From the NCBI GenBank assembly GCA_009746045.1, contig RPFO01000080.1, forward strand, positions 11,778,670 to 11,840,669: DNA of 62,000 nt, read 5' to 3'. Of the stretch, positions 8,849 to 20,433 are shown piece by piece (position 1 is the first letter of the stretch; each line of letters begins with the position of its first letter). The DNA comes from Mesostigma viride (taxonomy: Eukaryota; Streptophyta; Mesostigmatophyceae; Mesostigmatales; Mesostigmataceae). The translations under genes were made by a program, and so were the position numbers. The notes beneath the pieces were generated by a model, which searched no databases, was not told the origin of the DNA, and saw only the letters and a list, made by a program, of their open reading frames with translations.

Positions 8849-10346
8849 CTCCTAGACGGCTCTCGAGTCCTGTATCGGGACCGCGTTAAGCTGCTGGGCA
8901 GCCTGCTCCCCAGCTGCGAGGTTGATGTGGACCATCGCATCTCCAACGTCATTGTCAAGAACCTCAAGATGGAGGAAGGTGAGAATTCCGAGAAGCTTGC
9001 GCGTGCTTTTGAGAGAGAAATCCTTGATCGCATGGGCCTTACTGGTGAGATCGAGCTGGCCGCCCACCGCCTTCCCCGCGCGCGGGGTAAGGCAGGGCCG
9101 CCCCCGCTCCTTCTCACCTTTAAGACCCCGGCGGACAAGATTTCTTTTCTCAGACGCCGCAAGCGGCTCGAGAAGACTCTCTTCACCCTTGATGACGACT
9201 TGACCCTGGCGCAGCAACAACGGCGACGGGAGCTATGGCCGACCTACCACCAGCTCCGGCAGACCAAGGCGGGGCAGCCGGTGTACTGGAAGGGGGCGGC
9301 CATCTACGTCGGCCACAAGCCCTGGCAGGCGACCCCCGCGGCCCCAGCGACTCCAGAAGCCCCAGCTTAGGGGAATACAGCAGTAGTAGTGTAGAATAGA
9401 TAGACCGTGGCCATGTACATGTACGCCTCCTAGAGGCCCTATTCCAGCTAAGCCACGCGCTTTATGTAATCATGTACATGTGTGCCTATGATGAGCCACA
9501 CTCCAGACGATGCCTAGTTTTATTTAGTAATGCTGTGCCCATGCAGAGAGCTGCTCTCTGCTGAGACGCCACGCTCTAGTTTTTGTATAGCCATGATGAT
9601 CTTCCCCCTCACAGGCATGCTCCCCCCTTACCCGGGCATAGCGTGATAGACCATGAGGGTGCGGGTGCCCTGGTGCACCTAGAGCAGGGGTAGCTTACAT
9701 TCCCACCCTTGCATGAAGTAGCCTAGAATGTATTAAAAGCCATATGCCCCTTCTCAGGGCTATGTGCTACATCTACTCCCAACGGAGTGATGTTGATAAT
9801 TAATTAATTAATTAATCGCATCTCCCTCGCCTGGCACGCTTTACGTCAGTACCGGGCCCTGTGGCGCAAGCCCCTGGGCAAGATCGAGAAACAGGACCTG
9901 TTCAACTGTCCTCGTCCTTCCTGTTCTCACGTATGGCGCCGAGACGTGGACCCTCACCGCCGACCTGGCCCGCAAGCTGGACGGCGCGGTCACCAGCATG
10001 CTGCGTTCCATTTTCAGAGTAGGATATGCTGCTCATGTCCGCAATGAGGACCTGTACCAGGGCATGCCCTATATCACCAGCACCATTAAGCAACGCCGCC
10101 TGCAGCTTGTAGGGCACCTAGCTCGCACCAACCAGGTAGACACCTGATCACGTGGCCCCCCGGCCCGCAGGACAGCGACCAGCCCAGCCTGGCCGGCACC
10201 TCCTGACGTGGGCTGGGCCCAGTGATGTTAGACGCCGCAAGGCCCGCACCTTCAAGGAACAGCTAGTAGAGGACATGGGGGGCCTCGGCCTCTCCGTGAT
10301 TTGGAAGAAGATGATGGACAAGGCCAAGTGGGCCCACTGGTCATAG
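8849..10346 (+). pseudogene. LINE ORF2 RT C-terminal fragment, split by an insertion
   Basis: 8849-8944 encodes VKLLGSLLPSCEVDVDHRIS. The reading resumes at 9826 with LAWHALRQYRALWRKPLGK, then VLTYGAETWTLTADLARKLD, DLYQGMPYITSTIKQRRLQL and VGHLART. Between them lies the insertion 8945-9814 with its target duplication. Small frameshifts occur near 9905 and 10146. A last open piece, 10152-10346, carries RRRKARTFKEQLVEDMGGLG. It is the thumb/post-RT part of a non-LTR reverse transcriptase; the catalytic region is absent. Confidence 0.8.
8945..9814 (+). mobile_element. 5'-truncated ORF1-only element inside an ORF2 fragment
   Basis: Flanked by ATCGCATCTCC (8934-8944, 9815-9825). Starts inside ORF1 at NVIVKNLKME, runs to the ORF1 stop at 9368-9370, then the F1 3'UTR, stem-loop and (TTAA)n tail. 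ORF1 is in frame and nearly identical to the copy at 7955-8405, so the two separated recently. The tail is TTAA here but CAATT in the neighbouring copy. Confidence 0.9.
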
Positions 10347-10454
10347 AGGACAATGAGCCCCCCCCAGTGGGGAAGCGCCCGCGTGTGCAGTCCCGCGGGC
10401 GGCACGCCAGATAGCTCCCCCTCGGGCAGCGTGCGGCTGCCTAGATAGATGTCG

Positions 10455-10555
10455 TAGTTAGAATGCCAAAGAGACAACCAGCGCAGGCCAGAAGTCGGGA
10501 GAATCCGGACCATGGTAGCTCGAGCCTGCCGTTATCTTTTCCGCGTTAGGTAGAA
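10455..10555. repeat. Dispersed repeat F4 fragment
   Basis: The motif AGACAACCAGCGCAGGCCAG followed by a GGGAGAATCCGGACCATGG stretch recurs at 13437, 13587, 17041 and, inverted, at 33600, 34857 and 51064. Two copies stand directly before retroelement tails. I do not recognise its class. Confidence 0.7.
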
Positions 10556-10639
10556 TGCTGTTAGGTAGATGTAGTATGTAGCCAATTTAGATAGATTAGA
10601 CCGGTAGGAATGTTTGCACCCATCCATCCATCCATCCAT

Positions 10640-10706
10640 CCATCGGGGTTCATGCTCCGTGACTCCCCAACTTGAGCACGAGTCTAGTTAATTAATTAAT
10701 TAATGG
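10640..10706 (+). repeat. Retroelement 3' end with (CATC)n and (TTAA)n
   Basis: A plus-strand tail: (CATC)n, then ATGCTCCGTGACTCCCCAAC, GAGCACGAG and (TTAA)n. It is the same tail type as the minus-strand ends at 6351-6530. No coding sequence is attached. Confidence 0.6.
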
Positions 10707-10710
10707 CTAT

Positions 10711-11014
10711 TCTGATCAGACACTCCGCAAAGGTGAAAACCTTTGCGTTCAGTGCCGGGCCGCGGAAAACGCGGAAAACGCGATCTGCAAATGAATCCGA
10801 CCGGAATCGAACTGGGGACCTCTCGCACCAATTTTGCTGACTATAGGACGGACGTCTCCGGTTACCATGGCATCGCCAACTTACACCTACAGTCATCCGC
10901 AAAAGTTCTCCTGTCCGGGGAGTGATGCAAGCCTTTCGGATTTGGTACTAGATAAATCACTCGAGATCTGTGTGTAGGAGTACTACACACGTGTCTGCAC
11001 GCGAGACTTGTTCA
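10711..11014 (-). mobile_element. SINE-like repeat, copy A
   Basis: One of three copies (others 12395-12647 and 34072-34380). On its sense (minus) strand it contains GAGAGGTCCCCAGTTCGATT, close to a tRNA T-arm with an internal pol III B box (GGTTCGANNCC). A hairpin-like stretch of GCGTTTTCCGCG repeats follows. The 3' end is GTCTGATCAGA. The upstream half (ATCTCGAGTGATTTATC) is shared with copy C but missing from copy B. It is not a functional tRNA because no anticodon arm can be folded. Confidence 0.65.
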
Positions 11015-11107
11015 GTATCGCACCGTGAGACGGGCTGAACACGGCTGAATCCTGGCTATGGCTATGGCTATGGCAATGGCTATGTTTAGCCAAGCCATGC
11101 CTATGAT

Positions 11108-12116
11108 AATAATGCCACCTCCACCATAATAATGATAAATATGCCACCTCCACCACCTCCGCCGTCGCAGCCCAGCTCCAGCGGCAGACGCTTGACCTCC
11201 GCGAGGAGGCCGAGCTCGCCAAGCGCAGCCTCAACGTCATTGTCAAGAATCTCAAGATGGAGGAAGGTGAGAATTCCGAGAAGCTTGCGCGTGCTTTTGA
11301 GAGAGAAATCCTTGATCGCATGGGCCTTACTGGTGAGATCGAGCTGGCCGCCCACCGCCTTCCCCGCGCGCGGGGTAAGGCCGGGCCGCCCCCGCTCCTT
11401 CTCACCTTTAAGACCCCGGCGGACAAGATTTCTTTTCTCAGACGCCGCAAGCGGCTCGAGAAGACTCTCTTCACCCTTGACGACGACTTGACCCTGGCAC
11501 AGCAACAACGACGACGGGAGCTATGGCCGACCTACCTCCAGCTCCGGCAGACCAAGGCGGGCCAGCCGGTGTACTGGAAGGGGGCGGCCATCTACGTCGG
11601 CCACAAGCCCTGGCAAGCGACCCCCTCGACCACCGCGGCCCCAGCGACTCCAGCCCCAGCCTAGGGGAATATAGCAGTAGTGTAGAATAGTTAGACAGTG
11701 GCCTTGTACATGCCCGCCTACGTACTACAGGCACTATACCAGCTGAGGCCTAGCCTTTTTAGTCATGTACATGTGTGCCTATGATGTGCCACACTCCAGA
11801 CGATGCCTAGCCTTATTTAGTAATGTTGTGCCCATGCAGGGAGTCACTCTCTGCTGAGAAGCCATGCCATAGCTCTTGTATAGCCATGATGATCTTCCCC
11901 CTCACAGGCATGCTCCCCCCTTACCCGGGCATAGCGTGATAGACCATGAGGGTGCGGGTGCCCTGGTGCACCTAGAGCAAGTGTTGTTTACATTCCCACC
12001 CTTGCAGGAAGTAGCTTAGAATGTATTATAGGCTCATATGCCCCTTCTCAGGGCTAGGTGCTACATATACTCCCAACGGAGTTATGTTCCTAATTAATTA
12101 ATTAATTAATTAATTA
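11108..12116 (+). mobile_element. 5'-truncated ORF1-only element (family F1)
   Basis: Bounded by ATGCCTATGAT (11097-11107, 12117-12127). Contains ORF1 from the coiled coil to the stop (about 11148-11664), the F1 3'UTR, the ACTCCCAACGGAGT stem-loop and a (TAAT)n tail. The first ~40 bp are an ATAATGCCACCTCCACC duplication, perhaps template slippage when the reverse transcript ended. It is inserted in the 3'UTR of another F1 copy that resumes at 12128. Confidence 0.88.
11148..11664 (+). pseudogene. ORF1 fragment (coiled coil to C-terminus)
   Basis: In frame from QLQRQTLDLREEAELAKRS through the RRM-like region and the CTD (YWKGAAIYVGHKPW) to a TAG at 11662-11664. It differs from the 7296-8405 copy by only a few residues. 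It lacks a start codon because of 5' truncation. Confidence 0.8.
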
Positions 12117-12127
12117 ATGCCTATGAT

Positions 12128-12705
12128 GGGACCCCCATGGATGTTGCATTTAGCCATGCTATGCCATGCAGAGAGATGCTCTCTGTCGAGAAGCCACGTC
12201 CTAGCTCTTGTATAGCCATGATGATCTTCCTCCCCCGTGCCAGGATCCCCCCCCTTAGGCGGGTTGAACCTGAGACAGCATGGTGGTGCGGGTGCCCTGG
12301 TGCACCTAGAGCACGGGTAGCTTACATTCCCACCCTTGCCTGAAGTAGCCTAGGATGTATTAAAAGCCATATGCCCCTTCTCAGGGATATGTGCGAGTGA
12401 TTTATCTAGTACCAAATCCGAAAGGCTTGCATCACTCCCCGGACAGGAGAACTTTTGCGGATGACTGTAGGTGTAAGTTGGCGATGCCATGGTAACCGGA
12501 GACGTCCGTCCTATAGTCAGCAAAATTGGTGCGAGAGGTCCCCATTTCGATTCCGGTCGGATTCATTTGCAGATCGCGTTTTTCCGCGTTTTCCGCGGCC
12601 CGGCACTGAACGCAAAGGTTTTCACCTTTGCGGAGTGTCTGATCAGAATATGTGCTACATTGACTCCCAACGGAGCGATGTTGATAATTAATTAATTAAT
12701 TAATG
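12128..12705 (+). mobile_element. F1 3'UTR with inserted SINE-like copy
   Basis: This is the continuation of the F1 host 3'UTR that was split at 12116. It ends in CTCCCAACGGAG and a (TTAA)n tail at about 12680-12703. A SINE-like repeat (12395-12647) is inserted close to its end. Confidence 0.75.
12395..12647 (+). mobile_element. SINE-like repeat, copy B, TSD-bounded
   Basis: 253 bp flanked by ATATGTGC (12387-12394, 12648-12655). The T-arm-like box lies at about 12535-12560 (here ATTTCGATTCC, one base off). Compared with copies A and C it starts about 50 bp later, so it is 5' truncated, which points to retroposition rather than a DNA transposon despite the 8 bp duplication. Confidence 0.7.
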
Positions 12706-12804
12706 TGCACAACAGGAAGAAAGGGCAGAGACTGACCCCCTTTCTCCAATTCATGCCAGAGGCATGCCACAGCGGCATGCAATCGGACACGCCATAGACG
12801 ATCC

Positions 12805-12839
12805 CAACGGAGTGATGTTGATAATTAATTAATTAATTA
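12805..12839 (+). mobile_element. 35-nt tail-only insertion of family F1
   Basis: CAACGGAGTGATGTTGAT plus (AATT)n is flanked by the 11 bp duplication ATAGACGATCC (12794-12804, 12840-12850). Only the loop and 3' arm of the terminal stem-loop were copied before the event ended. Confidence 0.85.
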
Positions 12840-13337
12840 ATAGACGATCCGGCAAGTGCTGTGGGTGCAATAAGACACTGAAAAGGTCTAGCTAGTCAGT
12901 ACGTCATTACGTTAGCCATGCCATGATTCCAAACGTCCAAGAACTGCATTTTAATTCAAATGTGCGGCGGGAACCAAAAGCATCATGCGTATGGTAACAT
13001 CCGCGAGGTAACAACTCCATTTTCCATGCGTTGTCCTTTCACCGCAGCCGCACCTTAGATTCGTGCGGTCAGCGAGGGCGCCTTCTTCGCGCGTCCTCCT
13101 GTGTCAGCCGGGCCCTGCGGGCGCTAAGCTGCTCTGCATGGGGTCAGATCTCATCGAGGGTCCAATTAACCCAAGCTCCATGGTAGCTTGGTGCGGTGTT
13201 GGAGTATGTAGTGCTTTCCAACGAGGCGCGTAAGCACAAGCGCCACCAGCGCGTCCGCGCGCCCCGGTAGGCGGCGGGCGGGTGGTTGTCTGAGAGGAAA
13301 GGCGCGAAGACCGTGGGAGCCGCGTGGCTATCTGTAT

Positions 13338-13385
13338 TGATTGAATTAATTAATTAATTAATAGACACGTGACTGCGTCACGTGA
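13338..13385 (-). repeat. Family F2 terminal stem-loop and (TTAA)n tail
   Basis: On the minus strand this reads CACGTGACGCAGTCACGTG, an 8 bp perfect stem with a 3 nt loop, followed by TCTA and (TTAA)n. The same end terminates the complete element at 34923-37663. Confidence 0.75.
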
Positions 13386-13436
13386 GCATAAGTCCTCAGT
13401 GGGAGGGGAACATGGTATTGATTGAAGTGAGACAGT

Positions 13437-13735
13437 ATCAAGGAGACAACCAGCGCAGGCCAGAAATCGGGAGAATCCGGACCATGGTGGCTCGAGCCTG
13501 CCGTTATCTTGTCCGCGTGTTCGAGTCGTTCAGGATGATGAATATGAATGGTGATGGAAATGTATAGCCTTGTGCATTGAAATTATCAAGGAGACAACCA
13601 GCGCAGGCCAGAAATCGGGAGAATCCGGACCATGGTAGCTCGAGCCTGCCGTTATCTTGTCCGCGTGTTCGAGTCGTTCAGGATGATGAAGATGAATGGT
13701 GATGGAAATGTGTATCCTTGTGCATTGAAATTATG
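13437..13735. repeat. Two tandem ~150 bp units of repeat F4
   Basis: Two near-identical units start at about 13437 and 13587. Each begins TATCAAGGAGACAACCAGCG and ends near CCTTGTGCATTGAAAT. Confidence 0.8.
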
Positions 13736-14049
13736 GCTGGCTTACGTGTAGAGCGACTAGATGACCTAGACGGTGGGGCCGGAAACAGCATGCTTGATCA
13801 GGGCGTGTGTTTCGAGCCTAACTGGCCGGGAGTGTCTAGTGGTGAGCACCATTGCTGCGATCGCTCTTCCACCATTTACGAGGAAATACCCGCAAATGGA
13901 AAACCACTGAAAAGGTAGCTAGTCAGTCATCACGTTAGCCATGCCATGATTCCAAACGTCCAAGAACTGCACACGGTGCAAAGGCAGAATGCCGGAGGAC
14001 AGCACTTTCAAATGTGCGGCGGGAACCAAAAGCCCGCGGATGCCAGCTT

Positions 14050-14970
14050 GTTCAGGGCGTGTGTTTCGAGCCTAACTGGCCGGGCACCGATAGAGTGACT
14101 CTATCGTCCAGACAAGGCTAAGGTGCTAACAAGCACCGATCGTCATGCTTAGTGAGCGACATAGTCTGTGTGTCACCCTTTTCTACTCGCTGTCTTCGTT
14201 TCTGTTGACCTGGTCTGATAGTAAAGAGGCAGGCTTCATCAGATTCTTATACGCTGTCAGACGTGTGCTGACCATCCGCCTCATGATAGCATACGCAACA
14301 AGATACACAGTTCATGCCTAGTAAAACAGCGGGGATTCTCGATCTCTGGCGAGTTTTGAGTCTAGGAAGTTGAACTGCACCCCGAAAGAGAGATCATAAC
14401 TTGATTACCTAGAGCATTTATTATGTGATGAAGATAAACGAAAGAGAACCATATTCACAGTCAGCTACAGCCTGTGCAGCAATGATCTATCTGACTAATG
14501 CCACTTTGCGCGGCATGGCCAAGGGAGAAGCCTGCTTTGAGCGCACACCAAGACCTTGGGCTCCCTCTGACAGATCACATGCAGGCCGTGCAGAAACTCC
14601 ACTTTGGTGCCTCTGATTCACGCCGCCATCCCCTTCACCTAGACGAAACTGCAACAAGGCCCGGATGCAATCAGAATTATTGACGTGATGACTATACTAC
14701 GGGAAGCAAGACCTAATGATGAAATGGGCCAACGTCCCCAGCGACCTCAAAAACAAAAAAGATTCAGGAAGAATCTTGAGACCATGGGAATTCCAACAAA
14801 TTCCCCCTCCCCACCCCCCCTCCCCCGCAAGCCTCCATTATTTTCTTGATTCCCTAAAAGCGTGGTCCTGAGACGGACGCACGCACGAAATCGGCCAGGC
14901 AGCAGCAGCACTGGCACAATCTCTGGAGGCCCCCAGTCAACACCCTGGGTCCCTCGCCAGAGCAGCGCTC
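14050..14970. other. Intergenic stretch with no recognisable feature
   Basis: Nothing coding or repetitive is recognisable. Its right end must include the 3'UTR of the minus-strand gene ending at 14971. Confidence 0.5.
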
Positions 14971-17900
14971 TTACTTCCCACCCAGGGTGGGGAAGGAGGA
15001 GGCATCGTCGATGCGGGGCGCCGCGGCCGCCGAGTGGTTGTAGCCGCCGCGGCCACCGCCGCGCCCGCCACCGTACCCTCCCCGCTCGCCGCCGCGCCCG
15101 CGCCCGCGGCCCCTGCGCTCGCCGCCCCTCTCGTTGCCCCGGTCGGCGGGCTGGACGTTGAACAGATTGGTCATGTCCACCTTCTTCTCCTCCTTCTTCT
15201 TCTCCTCGGGCTCCGCCTTCTTCTTGCCCTTGGAGGTCTCCTTCTTGCCCTGCGGGCCAGGAGAACACAGGAAGGAAGCGGGGCAGGAAGGGAACCAGAC
15301 CACCCAGGGTTAACAATGGTGGCGATCGGCAGGAAAAGACAAGTGTGGAGGGGACACATCAAATGCACCAGGGGAAGGCAACAGGGATGAAATATCGCCG
15401 AGCAGAAAAATGGAAACCCTGGGGGGTGGAAACGCATCATTGGGGTGTAAAAGATAAGGGGATCAACAGCCCAACTCCACCCAAAGAACAGCTCCCGCCA
15501 CTGCCCAACCCACAAGGGTAGTTAGTACACATAAGCCAGTGACAAAAAATTTGCTGTACTTGTGACTTGATTTCTTGTTATGGCCGCCACGGCCGCCACG
15601 CGATGGAGTCCACCCGAAAGGCCCACAAAGTATACCTACCATCATATACCTGCTACCCAACCAATTCAAACATTTGCGCCCACCCACCACACGATTAAAC
15701 ACATGACAACCGCGACCCACACACCAAACGAGAAAACACATGACACCTGCCGCCCACCCACCAGCTTGACGAACACCTCCTCCTCGTCGTTCTCCGGCTT
15801 CTTCTTCATGAGCGCCATCTTGGAGAGCTCTGCATCCACCTTGGCGGTGCGCACCTCCGCGTTGCCGCGCAGCGCCTTGCGCTTCTCCTCCATCATCTTC
15901 TCGTACTCCTCCAGGGTCATTTCCTGGAGTAGGCGGATAGCAGACAGTGGGATAGGGAAATAGGAAAAAACATGAGATCGTCTACGCGTGCTCATTTCCC
16001 ACATCTTCTCCTGGCGCAGGGACCACGATGGTCATAATGGAAATATAGGAAACACGGGGTGCAGGGAATGCGGAATATGGGAAGGGAAACATGGGCCATA
16101 TTTGGGAAGGGAAATATGGGAATGCGGACATGGGCCGCGCAGCCCCAACACCCACAACGCACGGGCAGCAGAGAGACCGTACATCCCATCGCACATGACA
16201 AAACATTATACATCACTAACAACTCAGCATCCAAATCGGCAAGTGGGCACGCAACCTATCACCCTTCACAACTGGAAACAACATACCAGTGTCCAAATGA
16301 CAACACAACAGACAGTGCATACAGACCACCACCTCCGTAAATCACAAGGCCAGCGGTGCCACAACCAGTCTTGTTCTTCCTCGGCAGCTAGGCAAGGCCA
16401 CAACACATGGCACACCACACCGCACAACGACATGACCGTGGCGAAAGCAGCACCTACGTTATCCTCTTCGGCGGGTGCGGGCGCGGCCTCCGCGGCAGCT
16501 CCCTCTGCGCCCTCCGCACCCTCGGCGGCGGGCTTCTCCTCGCCGCCCTCCGTGGCCTCGGCCGCAGCCGTCCTGAGGGCGTAGTACGATGTGGGGGCAG
16601 TCAAGGGCAAAGAATGGCCGTAGGCAGGCGTTGTGGTGGGCAATATTAACAAATCCTTATAATCAAACAGCGCAGTCCACACAGATAGCCGCACATTCAG
16701 TAAAAACGGCCAGCGGGCGTAGTGGACACTGCCGCCGGAACAACCAGTCAAGAGTCGACGTCACAACAATACCCAGCAGTCGTCACACACGTCCAGGGAG
16801 AGAAGACTTTACTAACCATAGCACAGCTAATATGTCAGTAGGGCCAAGGGTTTTCACTCAGCAACACAGGAAAACCGTACAAACGAATGCCGAGAGATGA
16901 CCCATTACCCACTACGCAACCACCCCCGCGCTATATGTTTCAATAGAAGAGGTGGCGATGCAGGGCTGCAACACTATGACCAAACAAGACCACCACAAAG
17001 GGTGCCACCGTCACGAGGTGTTGCAGAAGCAGGCATCCGCAGCATCAAGGAGACAACCAGCGCAGGCCAGAAATCCGAAGCATGTACCTATCACGACCGT
17101 GCCTGCTTTACACCACCCAGAAACCGTGACCAAGACAAGCCTTGCCCCGATGCACAACCTGCCACATTCCTGATAGCTTGCAAGATCTTAACTGCAAATT
17201 ACTTAACAGTGATGGGCTCTGATTCCTTTGAGAGGACATTACAGGGTGGATTCAGTCCTGTGGGCACAAACCCCCGAAAAGTGATACAAGACACAGCGGA
17301 CGGGTGACTAGACACTCTTGGTGTGTCATCGATACACTCATTGTCATGTCAGGTGGGCGCCCGTGGCTATCGGCGTGGTGCATCTATTGCTGACGTGCAA
17401 GCAGAAAAGCAGCCAAGCACCTGCGCAGGGTTGCCTCATCTACAGACATGGCGCATCCAGTCATCAGAGCACGGGGCGTTACGACCCAAGGCATGGACGC
17501 ACTGGGACAGGAGAACAAGCTCCTCGTCAAATACTGGACACGAAAACGACCCGGACCACAAAAAACATAGGTCCATGCCCCAAAGAGTGCTCGGCCTCTA
17601 CTCGGGGGATCAAGGACAGAGATGGCGTTTGGGCACCCGGGGTGGATGGCGGCGGGGTGGCACAGTCAAGGGGCCGGACTGCCCAGGAGGGAGCATGGCG
17701 ACAGCGTGGCTGATGAGAAGGATGACGATAAGCATGACCCGGCCATGGTAGAGAGGTGACCAAGGTGGAAGCGTGAAGGGTAGCCGGGCGGACGGTGAGA
17801 GGACACCTGGGAATGGTCCACTTGGGTTCAGTCTCTCCCAAATGGCGGAGGTCGGGTGGTGGCGAGAATCGCAGGGACAGCATGATGACACGGCGGCCCA

Positions 17901-19856
17901 CATAGAGGCATAGGTCCCCGCGTGCGTGCACGCAATAGCTGTCACTCACTCCTGGAGGGCCGGGTCGGTGTTGGAGCCCCAGTTGCCCTTGCCCTGGCCA
18001 CCCCGCTTCATCTCTCCCGGGCCGCCCGCCCTATCGCATCAAGATATGGAGAGGGGAGAGAAACCGAACCCGTTCAGGGAACACCAGGCCATATTGCGCA
18101 CACGCACACGCACAACGCACATGCAACACAAACATTACACAGACATCACACACCACACACACACACACACACATCTCTCTCACACAAAATGAAAGAAACG
18201 TGGTCCCCAGGCACGTGTCCCAGAATGTGAGATTGTCAGATGGTTCAGACCACGGCGTCCACAGAGCGGCACCTACAGCGTGCCCCTGAGGAAATCGGCT
18301 TGTCCACGCAACACCCCAACGCAAGTGTATGCTTGATCGTGACGGACCAGTTTACTGGGGAACACTGGACTAACCTGCTAGAGAACACTAACGCGACCGA
18401 TGCCTACCCCCCCCCTATTCACGAATAGACAAGGTGACATGCTAGCAGCCGCAACTGCAACAGCCAACGGGTAGGGGCGTGACAAGAGCCAAGGATGAGC
18501 GCGCTGGAAGACCTGTACTGAACCACATGGACGTCTCAGTCTCCCATCTTCCCATAGACACACCCCACCCATGCTAAGAAAGGAACCGAGAGCATCCAAA
18601 CAACAACTCGACAAGAGGCAAACGGGGAAAATACCAACGGCCTCTATTGCATGTTAGCGTTGGGCACACAGGCTCATCCCGCTGGCAGCCGCCACTATGT
18701 ACAGAGTGTAAGGGAACAGGGTGGGTGAGGCATTGCCTACCATTGTGCCAGGGGTGGCATGAGTTGCAATGCCTACCAACCAGGTGCACACTTCCTTTTC
18801 TGGTGCTACATGGGAATAGAGAGCACTTCATTCAAGTCATGACGAGAGGACAGGTGTCGCACGACCCACAGGCCTCTTAACGACTACTGACAACATGACA
18901 GTCGGTCGGGCCTCCCAAAATTAGAGTCCTGCCGGAAGTGCAACATTGGCACAATCTCTGTGCGAGCAAGGCCAGATAAGATAAAGCCTCTTAATACAAA
19001 ACAAACCAGTTTCGAACCAGGTTTAAAGAGGCTCACCTGCCCTGAGCGCTGTGGCGGTCGAACTCGCGGCGAGGCCGCCTGGCGTCGCCCTCGCTCTCAG
19101 CGCCAGAGTAGCCACCGCGGCCACGGCGGGGTCCCCGCCCACCGCCACCACGGCCACGGGTGCTCTCACCGCCCTCGGCATAGCCAGTCACCTCGCCATT
19201 CTCCTCGGCACGAGAATCGCCACCATGGCCGCCGGCATGGCCGCCACCGCGGCCACCGCCACCACGGCCGCGACCCTTGCCTTCCGAACCGCCACCGCGG
19301 CCGCCCTCGCGCCCACCGCGGGTGCTTGGCTGTGCTGCCGCCTTGGCTGCGTGCACTCGAACGCGTGACGCGAACCAAGCCCACCAAGACAGAAAATGCG
19401 CCACAGAAGGAGATGCGCATACATCAGCATTGAGTCTGCTAGTTGTCACTAGTAGAACAGCGACAGCCTACTGGACACCGTAAATGTATGGGAGGGGAAA
19501 CGGCATGAAGGAGGAATGGGCGGGAAACTACCAAAGGTAGAGCAAACCGCCATGGGGGCCGACAAAGCAAACAGAGCCTCAAGCAGACAGGAAGTCTGCA
19601 CAACGAGCTACGATGTAAGGCATTGATAATAAAGAACCAGCACGGGTACAGGCTTCTGCTACATTGCGGTTGTCACGGGCGGTTCAGGATTCCTAATGAT
19701 TGAAGTTTCCTTGCATCTTATACCTGGGGCCTTCTCGGGCTCCTTGGGCGCCGGCTTCTTGGTAACGACTACATTCTGCTTCTCTGCCCGAGCGATGGCC
19801 TCGGACGGATCATCGATCTCGTCATCGAGGAGGGTAAACGGGTTTGCCGTAGCCAT
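14971..19856 (-). CDS. HABP4/SERBP1-type RGG-repeat RNA-binding protein
   Basis: Six exons whose phases agree give 359 aa: 19724-19856, 19037-19346, 17950-18030, 16458-16572, 15762-15923, 14971-15249. All introns are GT-AG. Landmarks in order: an Stm1-like N-terminus MATANPFTLLDDEIDDPSEA; an RGG/GGRGG-rich low-complexity stretch; RRPRREFDRHSAQGR and MKRGGQGKGNWGSNTD, the family signature; an Ala/Glu linker; MTLEEYEKMMEEKRKALRG, diagnostic of the HABP4_PAI-RBP1 domain; a Lys/Glu stretch; a second RGG region; and the C-terminus DDASSFPTLGGK. By family it binds mRNA and ribosomes in cytoplasm and nucleus, and homologues Stm1/SERBP1 occupy the mRNA channel of idle ribosomes. Arabidopsis homologues are called RGGA-C. 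The start is the only ATG giving the conserved N-terminus. It is divergent from the ZNF598-like gene. Confidence 0.93.
17041..17075. repeat. Repeat F4 fragment in intron 3
   Basis: ATCAAGGAGACAACCAGCGC and about 14 more matching bases inside an intron of the HABP4-type gene. It shows that this repeat also inserts in genes. Confidence 0.6.
18090..18185. repeat. (CA)n-rich microsatellite in intron 2
   Basis: CACACA-rich stretch in the intron between exons 2 and 3 of the HABP4-type gene, with a longest perfect run of about 20 bases. Confidence 0.7.
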
Positions 19857-20386
19857 CTGATTGGTGCTGCTGGCTACTCTTTCCGGATGGAAAGAAGGAC
19901 GACTACTGCCGTCAAGCCGCTACTGTCGCATGGGCGGGGCAGCACCACCTAATTATGTTAGTGTATCCGTCCGGACAGAAAAATGCAGCGACTCAAAACG
20001 ATGGCGATGTCTCCTACTCCTTGGCAGGCCGCAGCAATGCTCACTGATCTGCGAACGAAGGAAAGACGGCGGATAATAAAATCGTCATGCGGGCGAGGGG
20101 CGGCGCGCGACGATGCGGGTCGAAGCCCGGCTCGCCGTTAGATATTCATTGGGGCTGCCCGAGCTCGCCAGGAACCTTGGAAAAAGGGAACGCTATCCAA
20201 TTTGTCCCAGAAAGGCAGAAAGTTGGCACAATCTGGCCGGCACTGCAAAATATCTCTGCTTCAAGTGGAGGAAGTCGTTCTGCCAGTTGCCCATGTAGGG
20301 CATTTCCGTCTCTTGATGGTTCTGAACAGAGAAATAAGCCTATTGGCGGTACGGTATGACGGCAGCGCCCCATGAGATACTAACGT

Positions 20387-20433
20387 GCAGCGCCCATGTG
20401 CGGCGTGGGCAACAACAACTACTACTACTCCGT
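20387..20433 (+). mobile_element. 40-nt tail-only insertion of the (CAA)n-tailed family
   Basis: CCCATGTGCGGCGTGGGC followed by AACAACAACTACTACTAC lies between two copies of CGTGCAG (about 20384-20390 and 20431-20437). The 6 bp CCCATG/CGTGGG stem is the terminal stem-loop of this family (F3). Confidence 0.55.

Larger units (their letters stand above)
12880..14030 (+). repeat. Direct repeat pair 1 kb apart
   Basis: About 12880-13000 and 13905-14035 share ACTGAAAAGGT, the GTTAGCCATGCCATGATTCC region and a GTGCGGCGGGAACCAAAAGC region; the second copy has about 45 extra bases. A further pair, GGGCGTGTGTTTCGAGCCTA, occurs at 13802 and 14054. Nothing coding is visible. Confidence 0.65.

Noticed and set aside
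8744-9370. Fusion protein of RT C-terminus and ORF1
   Set aside because: The join is the edge of a TSD-bounded insertion, so the apparent fusion is accidental.
14747-15390. Plus-strand Ala/Leu-rich frames
   Set aside because: Antisense shadows of the last exon of the HABP4-type gene.
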